This document shows, piece by piece, positions 1 through 7,746 of a stretch of DNA of 64,000 nt. Within the stretch, counting starts at the first letter, position 1, and each line of letters starts with the position of its first letter. Under the pieces are notes generated by a model. The model was not told the DNA's origin. It saw only the letters and a list, made by a program, of their open reading frames with translations, and did not search any database. This DNA is from CAVPJC01 sp963705155. GTDB taxonomy: Bacteria > Chloroflexota > Anaerolineae > Anaerolineales > UBA4823. The position numbers were made by a program, and so were the translations under genes. The stretch lies in NCBI GenBank assembly GCA_963705155.1, contig CAVPJC010000019.1:228222-292221 (forward strand), in the 5' to 3' direction.

Positions 1-1
1 T

Positions 2-169
2 ACACCCAATACCACCCTGGCAGTGACCTGGCACGAATTTACCACTGCCGGCGTGCCCAGCCTGCACCCGGCGAGCGTTACCACTAACGCTGCAGGCGTG
101 CTCACCCTGGCGCTGCCAGCGAACCCGCAGATCACCGATGTGGGCATTAAGATTGGTACCTACCCATGA
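2..169 (+). CDS. C-terminal fragment of an unidentified protein, probably secreted
   Basis: An open frame enters from the left edge and ends at the TGA at 167-169, giving 55 residues. The piece is rich in Thr, Val, Ala and Pro and alternates hydrophobic and polar residues, for example TLAVTWHEFT and AGVLTLALPA. That resembles the last beta-sandwich repeat of an extracellular protein. No catalytic motif is visible and the family cannot be named from this piece. The gene must start outside the window. Confidence 0.5.
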   Translation, partial: TPNTTLAVTWHEFTTAGVPSLHPASVTTNAAGVLTLALPANPQITDVGIKIGTYP

Positions 170-307
170 AGTTCGAGTGTGAGGCAGCAATATGCCTTTA
201 AGATGTAACAAATCTGACAGAATTCCGTTTATTCCATTATGCAGATACAATTAATGCGTAATGAAACCGGAACGCTGTCGACACTTGTGCCAAAAAGTAA
301 GGTCGAT

Positions 308-1000
308 ATGAGCGAGACTGCCACCGTATTGATCGCGGATGATGAAGTGGATATTCAGCAGGTTGTCCAGCTTGTGCTGGAGGAAGTCGGTATCAACGTA
401 TTTTTTGCCGATAACGGCGCGCGGGCGTTGGATCTGTGGCGGATCAAGAACATCGACCTGGTGATTCTGGATGTGATGATGCCGGAAGTCGATGGTTTGG
501 AAGTCTGCCGCCAGATCCGTGAAGAATCAGATGTGCCCATCATGATGTGCACCGCACACGGGCGCGAGGATGAAATTGTGGCTGGTTTCAACGCCGGGGC
601 CGATGAATACATCCTCAAGCCATTCCGGCCACGCGAGCTGGTTGCCCGCATCCGGGCGCTGCTGCGCCGCACCGGTGGGCGCATCCGCGACACACGCAAA
701 CGCCTGACGTTTGAAAACTTGATCCTGGACCTGGAATCGCGGCGCGTCACTTACCAGGACCGCTTTATCCAGATGTCGCCGATTGAGTTTCAGCTGCTCA
801 AGTATTTGATGCAGAACGCCGGCGTGGTTTTGAGCAAAGAAGACCTGTTGCGGGATGTGTGGGGGTACACTTCCATCGTGGGCGATATGAACCTGATCGA
901 GGCCACCGTACGCCGCCTGCGAAAAAAGGTGGAGAAAGATCCGTCGCAGCCGCGCTTCATCCAGACGGTATGGGGTTCAGGTTACCGTTTTGGGGATTGA
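308..1000 (+). CDS. OmpR/PhoB-family response regulator
   Basis: A two-component response regulator of 230 residues. The receiver domain (about 1-120) keeps the acidic pair D11/D12, the phospho-acceptor D55 in LVILDVMMP, T82 and K104 in the LKPF switch. A winged-helix DNA-binding domain (about 135-230) follows, ending in the typical TVWGSGYRF. An in-frame start at 239 would add 23 residues with no domain value, so the ATG at 308 beginning MSETATVLIADD is preferred. No histidine kinase is adjacent in the window: upstream is a secreted-protein tail and downstream a convergent gene only 6 bases away. The regulator is therefore an orphan as far as can be seen, and its targets are unknown. Confidence 0.93.
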   Translation: MSETATVLIADDEVDIQQVVQLVLEEVGINVFFADNGARALDLWRIKNIDLVILDVMMPEVDGLEVCRQIREESDVPIMMCTAHGREDEIVAGFNAGADEYILKPFRPRELVARIRALLRRTGGRIRDTRKRLTFENLILDLESRRVTYQDRFIQMSPIEFQLLKYLMQNAGVVLSKEDLLRDVWGYTSIVGDMNLIEATVRRLRKKVEKDPSQPRFIQTVWGSGYRFGD

Positions 1001-1006
1001 CCCCCG

Positions 1007-2608
1007 CTAAAACTCTCTGAAAATCCATTGCCCGTTGACCATGGTGGCCAGCGGGTGAATTTTATCCAGCTCGTCTGGCGGGCAGGTGAACGGATCGCGC
1101 TCCAGAACCACCAGGTCGGCCAGGAAACCCGTGGAAAGGCGGCCCAGGCGGTCACCCATACCTGCCAGGTAGGCCGGCCCCTGGGTGAAGGCTTGCAGGG
1201 CTTCGTTCAGGCTCAGGCGCTGCTCCGGGTACCAGCCCTGCGGGCCGGGGCTGCCATCGCTGCGGCGGCGGGTGACGGCGGCGTGCAGACCCAGGAAGGG
1301 GTTGGGCAATTCGACCGGCGCATCCGAGCCAAAAGCCAGGATGGCGCCGTGTTGTTTTTGCGTACGCCAGGCGTAAGCGTTTGCGGCTCTCGACCCCCAG
1401 AAGCGGTCGGCCATGGGCATATCTGAGGTGGCATGGATGGGCTGCATGGAGGCCACAACCCCAAGCTCCGCCAGCCGTCCAGCGTCATCCGGGTGGATGA
1501 GCTGGACATGCTCAATGCGGTGGCGCAGCCGCCCACCCGGGGCATTGGCGGGCGCCCGTTCGCTTTCGTAGAGGCGCAGCTGCGAGAGGCCATCCAGCAC
1601 TTCGTGGACAGCGCGATCGCCGATGGCGTGTATCGCCAGGGACAACCCATTATCCACGGCAATTTTCCCGTGCTCAAACAGCTCTTCGGCGTCCAGCAGG
1701 AGCATGCCGCGATTTTCTGGTTCGCCCTCGTAGGGCTGGAGCATGGCCGCCGTGCGCGGCCCCAGGGCGCCATCGGCAAAGGCTTTAACACTGCCAATGC
1801 GCAGAACATCATCGCCAAAACCGCTGCGCAGGCCCAGGGCGGCAGCGTGAGCCAGGTCTTCCAGGGGGATGCTTTTGAGCACACGTTGGTGCAGGGCGCC
1901 GCGCTCGTGCAGGATCTGCAGGGCGGCAAAGCAGCGGCGGCGGTCGAAATCGTGCACCGCGGTGATGCCCCAGCGCGCCAGCAGCGCCAGCGCCGAGGCG
2001 ATGGTATCGGCCAGCTCATCAATGCCAGGCTCCGGCACCACCACCGCTACCAGCTCCATGGCGCTCTCATATAAAATGCCATCCGGGCTGCCATCCGGGT
2101 TGCGTCCGATCTGCCCGCCGGGCGGGTCGGGCATGCGGGCATCGATGCCTGCCAGGCGCAGGGCCGCGCTGTTGGCCCAGCCCGCATGCAGCGATTTGGC
2201 GGTCAAATAGACCGGGTGATGGGGGGCGACGGCGTCCAGCATTTCCGCTGAACCAAAACCTTCGGGCCAGCTGTTCTGGTTCCAGCCGTGTCCCAGCACC
2301 CATTCGCGGGGCGGCAGGCTGCGGGCGCGTCCGGCCACGCGTTCCAGGCAGGCGAGGCGGGTGGGGGTTTCGCAATCGACCTTTTTCAAGCCGACGGCGT
2401 AATGCGCCAGGTGGAGGTGGGCGTCTGTCAGACCGGGGATGACCGGGCGGCCTTCCAGGTTGAAGCGCAGCCTGGCGCCGGGGTACTCATTCAGCACGGT
2501 CTGGCTGTCGCCGGCGGCGATGATGCGCCCGTGCCGGATGGCCAGGGCCGTGACCAGGGGCTGGGCGTCATCAAGGGTATGGATTTGGGCGTTATATAAG
2601 ATCAGCAT
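1007..2608 (-). CDS. YtcJ-like metal-dependent amidohydrolase
   Basis: About 533 residues of the amidohydrolase_3 (YtcJ/AepA-like) family, cytoplasmic zinc hydrolases whose known relatives deformylate N-substituted formamides. Visible metal ligands are the N-terminal HLH in TDAHLHLAHY, the His in AIHAIGDRAVH, the RIEHVQ motif and the late Asp in AFGSDAPVE. The open frame extends to 2671, but that part runs over the end of parB and looks antisense-derived. The ATG at 2608 (MLILYNAQIHTLDD) starts exactly at the usual beta-strand. It follows parB by 31 bases and may be read from the par transcript. The substrate is not predictable. Confidence 0.88.
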   Translation of the reverse strand: MLILYNAQIHTLDDAQPLVTALAIRHGRIIAAGDSQTVLNEYPGARLRFNLEGRPVIPGLTDAHLHLAHYAVGLKKVDCETPTRLACLERVAGRARSLPPREWVLGHGWNQNSWPEGFGSAEMLDAVAPHHPVYLTAKSLHAGWANSAALRLAGIDARMPDPPGGQIGRNPDGSPDGILYESAMELVAVVVPEPGIDELADTIASALALLARWGITAVHDFDRRRCFAALQILHERGALHQRVLKSIPLEDLAHAAALGLRSGFGDDVLRIGSVKAFADGALGPRTAAMLQPYEGEPENRGMLLLDAEELFEHGKIAVDNGLSLAIHAIGDRAVHEVLDGLSQLRLYESERAPANAPGGRLRHRIEHVQLIHPDDAGRLAELGVVASMQPIHATSDMPMADRFWGSRAANAYAWRTQKQHGAILAFGSDAPVELPNPFLGLHAAVTRRRSDGSPGPQGWYPEQRLSLNEALQAFTQGPAYLAGMGDRLGRLSTGFLADLVVLERDPFTCPPDELDKIHPLATMVNGQWIFREF

Positions 2609-2639
2609 GGGATAATCGAGCTGAGGGCGTCTATTGCGT

Positions 2640-3491
2640 TTACTCGCCGGCGATGGTTTCCACCAGGGCATCCAGCTCTTCGTCGGAGTAAAAGTGGATG
2701 ACCAGCGTGCCGCCTTTGCGGCCGCGATGCAGGCGCACGCGCGTTCCCAGGCGCAGGCGCAGGCGTTCTTCCAGGGCAGCGATCTCAGGCGGCGGGGGCG
2801 GGCGGTGGGCGGGGGCCGGGCGCTCGCCAGACAGTTTGCGCACGAATTCTTCGGTCTGGCGCACGCTCAACTGGCGGTTCAGGATGATCTGCAGGGCAGC
2901 CACCTGGGCCTGCGGGGAGGGCAGCGCCAGCAGGCAGCGGGCGTGACCCTCGCTGATGCGCGCTTCAGACAAAGCCTGCTGCACCGAGCGCGGCAGCTTG
3001 AGCAGGCGCAGGGTGTTGGTGATGGCGGTGCGGCTTTTGCCGACCCGTGCAGCGATATCTTCGTGCGACAGGCCGAATTCTTCGTTAAGCTGTTTGTAGG
3101 CCTGGGCCGCTTCCAGGGCGCCCAGGTCTGCCCGCTGCAGGTTTTCGATCAGGGCCAGCTCCAGGCGCTGCTGGTCGGTGACATCCCGCACGATGGCAGG
3201 CACACTCTCCAACCCGGCCTGGCGGGCAGCCATCAGGCGGCGCTCGCCGGCGATGAGGGTGTACTCGCCCGACTGCTCATCGTAGGTGACGATCAGCGGC
3301 TGCAGGATGCCGTGCTGGCGGATGGAATCGGCCAGCTCGGCCAGGGCCTGGGGATCGAAGTGCTCGCGCGGCTGGCGCGGGTTGGGGATGATGCTGGCAG
3401 CCGGTATGTAGCTGGCGCCGGTGTTGGGGGTGGTATCGCCCCCGGGGATGAGGGCTTCAAGCCCGCGGCCTAGTCCGGGTCTGCGCGGCAT
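2640..3491 (-). CDS. parB: Chromosome-partitioning protein ParB/Spo0J
   Basis: 283 residues. ParB is a CTP-dependent sliding clamp that loads at parS and, with ParA and SMC, segregates the origin region. The N-terminal RRPGLGRGLEALIP peptide is the ParA-interacting tip. The CTPase core shows GERRLMAARQAG and the ENLQR box. A KorB-like helix-turn-helix follows (SHEDIAARVGKSRTAITN), then a basic C-terminal dimerisation domain. The gene starts 2 bases after parA ends, the standard parAB operon. No parS palindrome was found by eye in the window. The reading frame is intact. Confidence 0.96.
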   Translation of the reverse strand: MPRRPGLGRGLEALIPGGDTTPNTGASYIPAASIIPNPRQPREHFDPQALAELADSIRQHGILQPLIVTYDEQSGEYTLIAGERRLMAARQAGLESVPAIVRDVTDQQRLELALIENLQRADLGALEAAQAYKQLNEEFGLSHEDIAARVGKSRTAITNTLRLLKLPRSVQQALSEARISEGHARCLLALPSPQAQVAALQIILNRQLSVRQTEEFVRKLSGERPAPAHRPPPPPEIAALEERLRLRLGTRVRLHRGRKGGTLVIHFYSDEELDALVETIAGE

Positions 3492-3493
3492 AT

Positions 3494-4285
3494 TTACACC
3501 TGGGGGAGAGGCAGGCTGATGCCCTCTTGCGCCAGAACTTCGCGCGCCAGGGCGTTGTAGGCTTCGGCCCCGGTGGAGTGGGGGGCGTAAACCGAGATGG
3601 GTTGTCCAAAGGAGGGCGCTTCGGCCAGGCGGATGCTGCGCGGGATGATGGTATCGAAAACCTGGCCCGGGAAATAGCGCTTGACTTCGTTGACCACGTC
3701 ATTGGCCAGGTTGGTGCGCCCGTCGAACATGGTCAGCACCACGCCGCGGACGCGCAGCTCGGGGAAGAGGGCGCCGCGCACCCGGCTGATCGTCTTGGTA
3801 AGCTGGCCAAGGCCTTCCAGCGCCAGGTACTCGCACTGCACCGGGATGATGACGCCATCCTGCGCGGCCACCAGGCCGTTGAGGGTCAGCAGGCCCAGCG
3901 AGGGCGGGCAATCGATCAGGACGTAATCGTAGCGTTCGGCAAGCGGCGCCAGGGCCTTCTTCAGGCGGGTTTCACGCGCCAGCTCGGAAACCAGCTCCAC
4001 CTCGGCTCCGGCCAGGGCGGGGGAGGAGGGCAGCAGCGAGAGCTTGAGGCGCGGGTTGTGCAGAATATAACCTGCGGCGGGCGCCGAGCCGATCAGGGCT
4101 TCGTACACGCCGCCGCGGACGGTATGTTTATCGATTTTCAGACAGGAGGTGGCGTTGGCCTGCGGGTCCAGATCTACCAGCAAGACGCGCTGCCCGTAAT
4201 ACGCCAGGTAGGCGCCCAGGTTGATGGCGGTGGTGGTTTTCCCAACCCCGCCCTTCTGGTTGACCAGTGTGTACATGCGCGCCAT
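3494..4285 (-). CDS. parA: Chromosome-partitioning ATPase ParA/Soj
   Basis: 263 residues, the full length of chromosomal ParA/Soj. The deviant Walker A box KGGVGKTTT lies at about residues 10-18, the A' motif is LLVDLDPQANAT, and Walker B is VLIDCPPSLGLLT. ParA binds DNA nonspecifically as an ATP dimer and is released by ParB, generating the segregation gradient. The gene lies 3 bases downstream of the PfkB-family kinase and 2 bases upstream of parB, so the three genes are cotranscribed. MinD later in the window has the same ATPase fold but a different context. Confidence 0.96.
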   Translation of the reverse strand: MARMYTLVNQKGGVGKTTTAINLGAYLAYYGQRVLLVDLDPQANATSCLKIDKHTVRGGVYEALIGSAPAAGYILHNPRLKLSLLPSSPALAGAEVELVSELARETRLKKALAPLAERYDYVLIDCPPSLGLLTLNGLVAAQDGVIIPVQCEYLALEGLGQLTKTISRVRGALFPELRVRGVVLTMFDGRTNLANDVVNEVKRYFPGQVFDTIIPRSIRLAEAPSFGQPISVYAPHSTGAEAYNALAREVLAQEGISLPLPQV

Positions 4286-4288
4286 GGG

Positions 4289-5137
4289 CTAGAACACCTC
4301 CACCATGCTGTCTTGGATTTCTTCAGGGGTGGGGATGCTATCCAGACCGGAGCGGGTGACGGAAATTGCGGAGAGCTGGGTGGCAAAGCGGGCGGCTTCC
4401 CAGGGGTCACGCGTGGTGTACAGGCGGGCAAAGAAGGCTGCGGCGTAGACATCGCCCGCGCCGGTGTCATCCACCTTGGTCACCTTGGGAGCGGGAAAAC
4501 GGCGCACATCGCCGTTCCAGAAGATGCGCGAACCGCGCTCGGCTTCGGTGACGGCCAGGATATGGCACGAAGCAGCCATTTCCTCGATGCGGTCTTCGTC
4601 GTTTTCCACATCTTCCACGCTGATGACCGCCGCGCCGGCCCGGTTGAGCACAAAGGACGATTCGGGCCACTCGCTCTGGGTAACGCGCCCGTGATCGCTC
4701 CAGGAGCGCAGCCAGCCCTGCGGGGTGACGCCGAGCAGGGCGGAAGGGAAGGCGCGCACCAGCGATGGCTCGACTTCCTGGGCTACCGGGCCCAGGTGGA
4801 CGATGGGAGCCGTGCGCCAGGGTTCGGGAACCAGGTTCAAGTTCAGGCTGGGGGCCACATGGCGGACATACTGAACGCGCCCGGTGGGGGTGGCGATGTT
4901 TTCAAAATTGGTGCTCGTATCGGTGGGGTAGCTGATGATCGGAATTTGACGCAGCGGGCCGGCAGGCAGCTCTTCGCCCCAGGATGTGACGATGCCCACC
5001 CGCAGCCCGAGGGCCTGGGCCGTCAGGCTGGAAAAGGTGGCTGTGCCGCCCAGGCGCGGCCCGGTGGGGGTCTGGTCGATGGTGATATGGCCGATAATGA
5101 GATAATCGACCGGTTCGAGACGGGTAAGTTGTTGCAT
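4289..5137 (-). CDS. PfkB-family carbohydrate/nucleoside kinase
   Basis: About 282 residues of the ribokinase-like fold. The N-terminal part has VDYLIIGHITIDQTP and GGTATFSS, the sugar-binding glycine motif. The C-terminal signature DDTGAGDVYAAAF carries the catalytic Asp and anion hole. The open frame continues to 5296, but residues before MQQLTRLEP are antisense to the divergent crp gene, so the ATG at 5137 is chosen. The phosphorylated substrate cannot be fixed from sequence. Placement directly before parA is seen in other Chloroflexota as far as I recall, but no functional link is known. Confidence 0.85.
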   Translation of the reverse strand: MQQLTRLEPVDYLIIGHITIDQTPTGPRLGGTATFSSLTAQALGLRVGIVTSWGEELPAGPLRQIPIISYPTDTSTNFENIATPTGRVQYVRHVAPSLNLNLVPEPWRTAPIVHLGPVAQEVEPSLVRAFPSALLGVTPQGWLRSWSDHGRVTQSEWPESSFVLNRAGAAVISVEDVENDEDRIEEMAASCHILAVTEAERGSRIFWNGDVRRFPAPKVTKVDDTGAGDVYAAAFFARLYTTRDPWEAARFATQLSAISVTRSGLDSIPTPEEIQDSMVEVF

Positions 5138-5206
5138 GCAGGTATTATAAGCGAATTTCAGGGGACTGTCACCGTGCGAGGGGATTTTAACGATAAAATT
5201 CCAATC

Positions 5207-5881
5207 ATGATCACACCTGAAAACTTTAACCGCATCGGGCAGGCTCTGCCTTTTATCCAGCGCTTCACCGCTCCGATGAGGCGGGAATTTATGCAAACCG
5301 CCAGCCTGGCGCGCATCGCGGCGGGCCAGGACGTCTTCCTGGAAGGCGACCGGATCGATGCGATTGCCTTGATCATCTCCGGCGTGGTGCGTGTGTACAA
5401 AATCGGCGAGACCGGGCGTGAGATCACGCTGTACCGTTTTGGGTTGGGCGAATCCTGCATCCTGACCGCCAATGCCATCCTCAGCCGCCAGTCGTTTCCA
5501 GCTATTGCGACGGTTGAAAAGGATGCCGAAGCGGTGCTGGTGCCTGCCGGCGCCTTCCGCACATGGGTGGGGCGCGACGAGCTGTGGCGCGCCTTCGTCT
5601 TCGACCTGCTTTCGCAGCGGCTTTCCTCGGTGATGGCCCTGGTGGACGAGGTGGCGTTCCGGCGCATGGATGCGCGCCTGGCGGCTTTTTTACTGGATCG
5701 CTCCCGGGCGCACAACCCGATCAAGATCACCCACCAGGAAATTGCCGCCGAGTTGGGCAGCTCGCGTGAGGTGATCAGCCGCATCCTGGAAGACTTCGCC
5801 AGCCGGGGGATGCTGCGCCCCGGGCACGGCGCGCTGGAAATCCTGGATCCCGTTGCCCTGCAATCTTATACCGTTGTGTGA
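5207..5881 (+). CDS. Crp/Fnr-family transcriptional regulator
   Basis: 224 residues. A cyclic-nucleotide-binding-like beta-roll (about 25-120, with AAGQDVFLEGDRIDAI) is joined by a dimerisation helix to a Crp-type winged helix at about 165-215, containing HQEIAAELGSSREVISRILE. No Fnr-style N-terminal cysteine cluster is present, so it is not an Fe-S oxygen sensor; the ligand is unknown. The frame runs upstream to 3527 without a stop, but that 560-residue extension is antisense to pfkB and parA and is rejected. The ATG at 5207 is 69 bases from the divergent kinase start. A perfect Crp-like palindrome overlaps its stop codon, in front of the DUF2892 gene. Confidence 0.93.
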   Translation: MITPENFNRIGQALPFIQRFTAPMRREFMQTASLARIAAGQDVFLEGDRIDAIALIISGVVRVYKIGETGREITLYRFGLGESCILTANAILSRQSFPAIATVEKDAEAVLVPAGAFRTWVGRDELWRAFVFDLLSQRLSSVMALVDEVAFRRMDARLAAFLLDRSRAHNPIKITHQEIAAELGSSREVISRILEDFASRGMLRPGHGALEILDPVALQSYTVV

Positions 5882-5918
5882 CTTAGTCACAGACAGAAGT
5901 CTCCGGTGCTCCTATAAT
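5877..5918 (+). promoter_or_regulatory. Promoter with Crp/Fnr-type operator for the DUF2892 gene
   Basis: The operator is TGTGACTTAGTCACA at 5877-5891, two perfect 6-bp arms around TTA; the crp stop codon lies inside it. A consensus -10 box TATAAT is at 5913-5918. With a start site near 5925, the operator centre (5884) falls at about -41, the class II activation position for Crp/Fnr proteins. There is no good -35 box, as expected for an activator-dependent promoter. Inference: the neighbouring regulator drives the downstream gene. Confidence 0.7.
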
Positions 5919-5956
5919 GGGGTCATTCTAACCAACCAATCCAAGGAGACTCTGAC

Positions 5957-6259
5957 ATGAACCCCTTTATCAAATTTATGGCTTCGACCACCGGGCGCAT
6001 TGTGCGCATCGTGGCTGGCATCCTGCTCATCGCCTGGGGGCTGATGGGCCTGGGCGGTACGACCGGCGCCATCGTGGCGGTTGTCGGCGCAGTGCCGCTG
6101 GCTGCCGGGCTGTTCGACTTTTGCGTGTTTGCCCCGCTGTTTGGCGCCCCGCTCAGCGGCCCCAAAATCCGCGGCAGGCAAGTAAGCGGTAGTTCGATAA
6201 CCAAAACAAGCATGACACCTCCCGGAATTAATATCGGGAGGTGTTGTTTAAGGGGATAG
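5957..6259 (+). CDS. DUF2892 (YgaP-like) inner-membrane protein, 3' end replaced by IS sequence
   Basis: A small membrane protein of the DUF2892 family. It has two hydrophobic segments (about residues 14-32 and 38-55) separated by GLGG, then CVFAPLFGAPLSGPKIRG. The start has a strong Shine-Dalgarno (AAGGAGA). The family is often fused or linked to rhodanese sulfurtransferases and to Crp-type regulators; the function is unclear. The last 17 or so residues are encoded by the left end of the insertion sequence that begins at about 6211, so the native C-terminus is lost or altered by a few residues. It stands alone downstream of the Crp/Fnr gene. Confidence 0.8.
   Translation: MNPFIKFMASTTGRIVRIVAGILLIAWGLMGLGGTTGAIVAVVGAVPLAAGLFDFCVFAPLFGAPLSGPKIRGRQVSGSSITKTSMTPPGINIGRCCLRG
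6211..6244. repeat. Left IS end folded into a 10-bp palindrome
   Basis: ACACCTCCCG (6215-6224) is perfectly complementary to CGGGAGGTGT (6235-6244), with a 10-nt AT-rich loop. The left terminal repeat is therefore present twice in opposite orientation at this end. The right end has only the single copy. A transcript entering from the flanking DUF2892 gene would form this hairpin, which could blunt read-through into the transposase. Confidence 0.75.
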
Positions 6260-6265
6260 AAAAAA

Positions 6266-6320
6266 GAAGACCTTCTGGTATGTTTATTCTGCCAAGAAAA
6301 AACAAAAACAGGAGGTCTTC
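6266..6320 (+). promoter_or_regulatory. Hairpin that can mask the transposase ribosome-binding site
   Basis: GAAGACCT at 6266-6273 is complementary to AGGTCTTC at 6313-6320. The second arm overlaps the strong Shine-Dalgarno AGGAGG (6310-6315) just ahead of the transposase ATG at 6323. Any RNA started outside the element contains both arms and can pair; one started between them cannot. This arrangement is known from IS10 and relatives as protection against impinging transcription. The pairing is seen in sequence; its role here is inference. Confidence 0.6.
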
Positions 6321-6322
6321 AT

Positions 6323-7672
6323 ATGGAAAAGCATACGCCTCATTCGGATAAAGGTCAAGATGGATGTCAGCAATCGGAAGCGCTGGCCGATTTGTGCTAC
6401 CGCTTTGGGCGACCGCTGCTGGAGAAGTTGTACACGAAACTCGACCGGCGGCTGGTGCAAACTCTGCTTCACTTGATGATTGTGATTGTGATGCACCGGC
6501 ATCGTAACCATGGTTTGCTTTTGAGTGAGTTAGGGGGCCATTTGTTGGATGGCGAGCACGCCCCGGCTGGAACGAAACGTATCCACAACTTGCTGCGTCA
6601 TCCGGGCTGGGAAGCGCAAGCGATCAGCGACTATCTGTGGCAGCAGGCCGATCAAGCCGTCGAGCAGCGCCTGAACCCTCAGGATGATGTATATGTGATT
6701 TGGGATGAGAGTGTCATCGAGAAGTCTGAAAGCTTGAAGCCGGAACGCTTGTGTGCCGTGCGCTCCAGCAAAGCCCGCCGCTTGAAGCGGATCAAGCCGG
6801 GCTATTACAACCCGCCTGGGGGACGTCCAATCTTTGTACCTGGTTTCAATTGGCTTCAAATGCTCGTAACGGGGATGCGGGGGGTCCCAGCTCTGGCCCA
6901 TCTCCGCTATTGGACGACCCGCGGCGAAGCGCAAACCACCAAGCGTCAAGAAGAACACCAGGTACTCCAACAGGTAGCCAAACGCTGGGGACGGATGGTG
7001 ATCCATATCTGGGATCGCGGCTTTGCGGGGGCGCCCTGGCTGGGATTTGCGCTGCTCTACCAAGTGCGCTTCATTGTGCGCTGGCAAAAAGGCTACAATT
7101 TGCTCACCGCAGATGGACGCTTGCTCAAAGCCTGGCAATGTACCCGGGGCAAGCGCTCTTTTGACCATCGTTTGATCTATGATGCCGTCCGCCGTTGTGA
7201 GCGCAAGACCGGGATCGTCTATGTACCGGTGTGCGTGCCCGACTACCCGGATGTCCCCCTGACCCTGGTCGTCTCTCGGCCAGGTAAAGGGCGTACGCCT
7301 TGGTATCTGATTACCAACGAACCCATTCAGACGGTGGCAGATGCTTGGCGGATTGTCTTGGCCTACAACCGCCGCTGGCAGGTCGAAGTCTCTATCCGAT
7401 ATAGCAAATCCGAATTGGCCTTTGAAAGCCCGCGCCTGTTGAAATGGGACCGCCGAGAAAAACTCTTGGCGATTGCCGCCTTGGTTCAGGCTTTCCTGTT
7501 TTCTCTGTTGGATGCTGACTTCGACATCTTGCGAACCCGCCTGCTCCGAGCGTGGTGTCATAGAACCGGAAAGCGGAACCGCTCTATAGCAGTTCCGCTT
7601 TACCGTTTGCGTTTGGCCCTTAGCTCGCTGTGGCTCGCTTTCAGGCCCCTTGTACTCCCTAGATTAATTTAG
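6323..7672 (+). CDS. IS4-like DDE transposase
   Basis: 449 residues, intact. The RNase H-fold catalytic positions are recognisable: D in YVIWDESVIEK (about residue 134), D in IHIWDRGFAG (about 233), and E in RRWQVEVSIRYSKSEL (about 355), the IS4-type C-terminal signature. The start at 6323 follows AGGAGG with good spacing. The reading frame ends at the inner edge of the right inverted repeat. Codon use and GC resemble the host. An intact frame and perfect ends suggest a recent or still mobile copy. Confidence 0.9.
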   Translation: MEKHTPHSDKGQDGCQQSEALADLCYRFGRPLLEKLYTKLDRRLVQTLLHLMIVIVMHRHRNHGLLLSELGGHLLDGEHAPAGTKRIHNLLRHPGWEAQAISDYLWQQADQAVEQRLNPQDDVYVIWDESVIEKSESLKPERLCAVRSSKARRLKRIKPGYYNPPGGRPIFVPGFNWLQMLVTGMRGVPALAHLRYWTTRGEAQTTKRQEEHQVLQQVAKRWGRMVIHIWDRGFAGAPWLGFALLYQVRFIVRWQKGYNLLTADGRLLKAWQCTRGKRSFDHRLIYDAVRRCERKTGIVYVPVCVPDYPDVPLTLVVSRPGKGRTPWYLITNEPIQTVADAWRIVLAYNRRWQVEVSIRYSKSELAFESPRLLKWDRREKLLAIAALVQAFLFSLLDADFDILRTRLLRAWCHRTGKRNRSIAVPLYRLRLALSSLWLAFRPLVLPRLI

Positions 7673-7746
7673 GGAGGTGTCATGTTTGTGATTCTCGGCA
7701 AAGCCTTCCACAGGCTTCACAGCTTATTACAACGCGGCGGATATTT

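Larger units (their letters stand above)
6211..7684 (+). mobile_element. IS4-like insertion sequence, about 1.47 kb
   Basis: The element is bounded by perfect 13-bp inverted repeats, CATGACACCTCCC at 6211-6223 and its complement at 7672-7684. Similarity continues with mismatches for about 25 bp. It carries one transposase gene on the plus strand. The sequences immediately outside (AACAAG and TTTGTG) show no target-site duplication. On the left it cuts into the DUF2892 gene. On the right it borders the frameshifted amidohydrolase that ends the AT-richer island. Absence of a duplication suggests deletion or rearrangement after insertion. Confidence 0.88.

Noticed and set aside
1028..2375. Several long open frames on the plus strand opposite the YtcJ-like amidohydrolase
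   Set aside because: They lack ribosome-binding sites and homology and mirror the codon pattern of the real minus-strand gene.
3527..5206. A 560-residue N-terminal extension of the Crp/Fnr reading frame
   Set aside because: It is antisense to parA and the PfkB kinase, rich in Gly, Arg and Gln as expected for high-GC shadow frames, and has no family motif. The regulator starts at 5207.
7570..7601. 10-bp hairpin AAAGCGGAAC/GTTCCGCTTT near the transposase 3' end
   Set aside because: It lies inside the coding frame, has no T-tract and shows no relation to the terminal repeats, so no separate function is claimed.
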